A stretch of DNA of 64,000 nt, from the NCBI GenBank assembly GCA_916610825.1, contig OU744451.1, positions 10,600,989 to 10,664,988 on the forward strand. Direction: 5' to 3'. The stretch is from Haliclystus octoradiatus (taxonomy: Eukaryota; Cnidaria; Staurozoa; Stauromedusae; Haliclystidae). A program made the position numbers and the translations under genes. Below are positions 63,238-64,000 of this stretch, piece after piece (position 1 is the first letter of the stretch; each line of letters opens with the position of its first letter). The notes beneath the pieces are model-generated. The model saw only the letters and a program-made list of their open reading frames with translations, did no database searches and was not told where the DNA came from.

Positions 63238-64000
63238 CTGAAACAAAAACAATTAGACAAATTCGGCTAAGAAGTCAAATGACTTGAAATGGGTGTTTAT
63301 GTCATGTGACTCAAGTAAAATCTCAAGTGAAATACAGCAAAAAAAGTGATATGTATTTTTGTTTTGCTCAATTTATTTATTAAAATTAGTTTGAATTGTG
63401 CAATTTGTTAGTATAAAGATAATTTTAAATGTTGAACTTTATGCTACTTGTTTTTAATCAGAGACTTTTAATATACTATTACATTTAATATGCAATAAAT
63501 TGGACATAAATGGTACTATTTCAACTAACGTTTTGATTTCAAACAAGTTATGTGGATGATTTCTTCTCGACAAAGTTTGATTTATTTTATTTTTATTTAT
63601 TCTTTCACCAGGGTTGTAACACTGTTCACATTTTACACAGCCAGGGTCCGACAAACTATTTTGCCTTCCGGAAACCTGGATTTATATCCAAAAATCTTCA
63701 GCAAATTTTTCACAGAAATACTGAAAACCCATTGAAATATCAACAATTTCCAATTTTGTGTTGCCATAGTAACACAGAGAATTTTAGGAGAAACTATTTT
63801 AGCAATATGTTTTGCCTTTCATACAAAATTTTCTTTTAAAATCCTTGACAATTTTGACATTTTCACTTTCAAAAAAACAAAAAACAATTTCTGGTAAATT
63901 AATTAGCCTTCTCTGCAAAATTTTTTGCATTTGTTGTTTTTCTGAGATCAAGTAAGTCAAACTGTGAACTGTGTGATCATTCATGGGAGGTGTTGTGAAA
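63238..64000. other. Right edge, no feature assigned
   Basis: AT-rich. No exon or paired repeat that I can support. Confidence 0.4.

Noticed and set aside
55698..64000. Remaining ACAT2 exons
   Set aside because: Searched for the downstream thiolase blocks (catalytic His and second Cys regions) in + frames and saw none.

Overview
The window is animal nuclear DNA: AT-rich, with spliced genes bounded by GT/AG introns, several classes of eukaryotic transposon, and long simple-sequence arrays. It holds no prokaryotic operon, CRISPR array or rRNA gene. The host genes have clear animal orthologues, and the repeat mix (jockey/CR1-type LINEs, a DIRS-like element, tRNA-headed SINEs, TTAA-flanked DNA transposons) suits a marine invertebrate. 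I cannot name the species from the sequence.

Host genes, left to right. (1) 243-6527 (+): the 3' seven exons of a PICALM/AP180 clathrin-assembly gene; the membrane-binding ANTH domain lies mostly off the left edge. (2) 7732-8865 (+): a two-exon TMEM35/NACHO-like membrane protein, complete. (3) 46420-10521 (-): the splicing factor SYF2, complete in seven phase-consistent exons. Its 771-nt coding sequence is spread over 35.9 kb because its introns are filled with transposons. (4) 46754-55697 (+): the first two exons of a cytosolic thiolase (ACAT2-like), divergent from SYF2 across about 330 bp, which probably forms a shared promoter. (5) 63237-63122 (-): one convincing internal exon of an unidentified gene.

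Mobile DNA. SYF2 intron 4 (12.9-29.6 kb) holds a decayed gene of a large invertebrate multigene family (13.8-16.7 kb), a LINE fragment (17.0-17.7), a DIRS-like retroelement with its RT core deleted (18.6-21.2), and a 6.65-kb TTAA-flanked DNA transposon (21,329-27,978). SYF2 intron 3 holds a near-intact two-ORF LINE (30.0-34.2 kb) and two truncated relatives set in GATA repeats. SYF2 intron 2 holds two back-to-back inverted-repeat elements. SYF2 intron 1 holds LINE 3' ends, a 0.93-kb near-palindrome flanked by TTAA, and another TIR element. The ACAT2 introns hold a 3.7-kb TIR element, a CR1/L2-like LINE interrupted by a SINE, another LINE, and fold-back MITEs.

The most interesting system is the TTAA transposon at 21,329-27,978. 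It carries a multi-exon DDE transposase on + and, convergent to it on -, a second spliced gene. That gene encodes a cysteine-rich CXC-like segment followed by a domain matching the intracellular C-terminus (ballast, zinc-cysteine domain) of the vertebrate P2X7 receptor. This links that domain physically to a mobile element. Second is the LINE at 30-34 kb, where ORF1 and ORF2 share a reading frame separated by a single UGA, with no AUG before the endonuclease domain.
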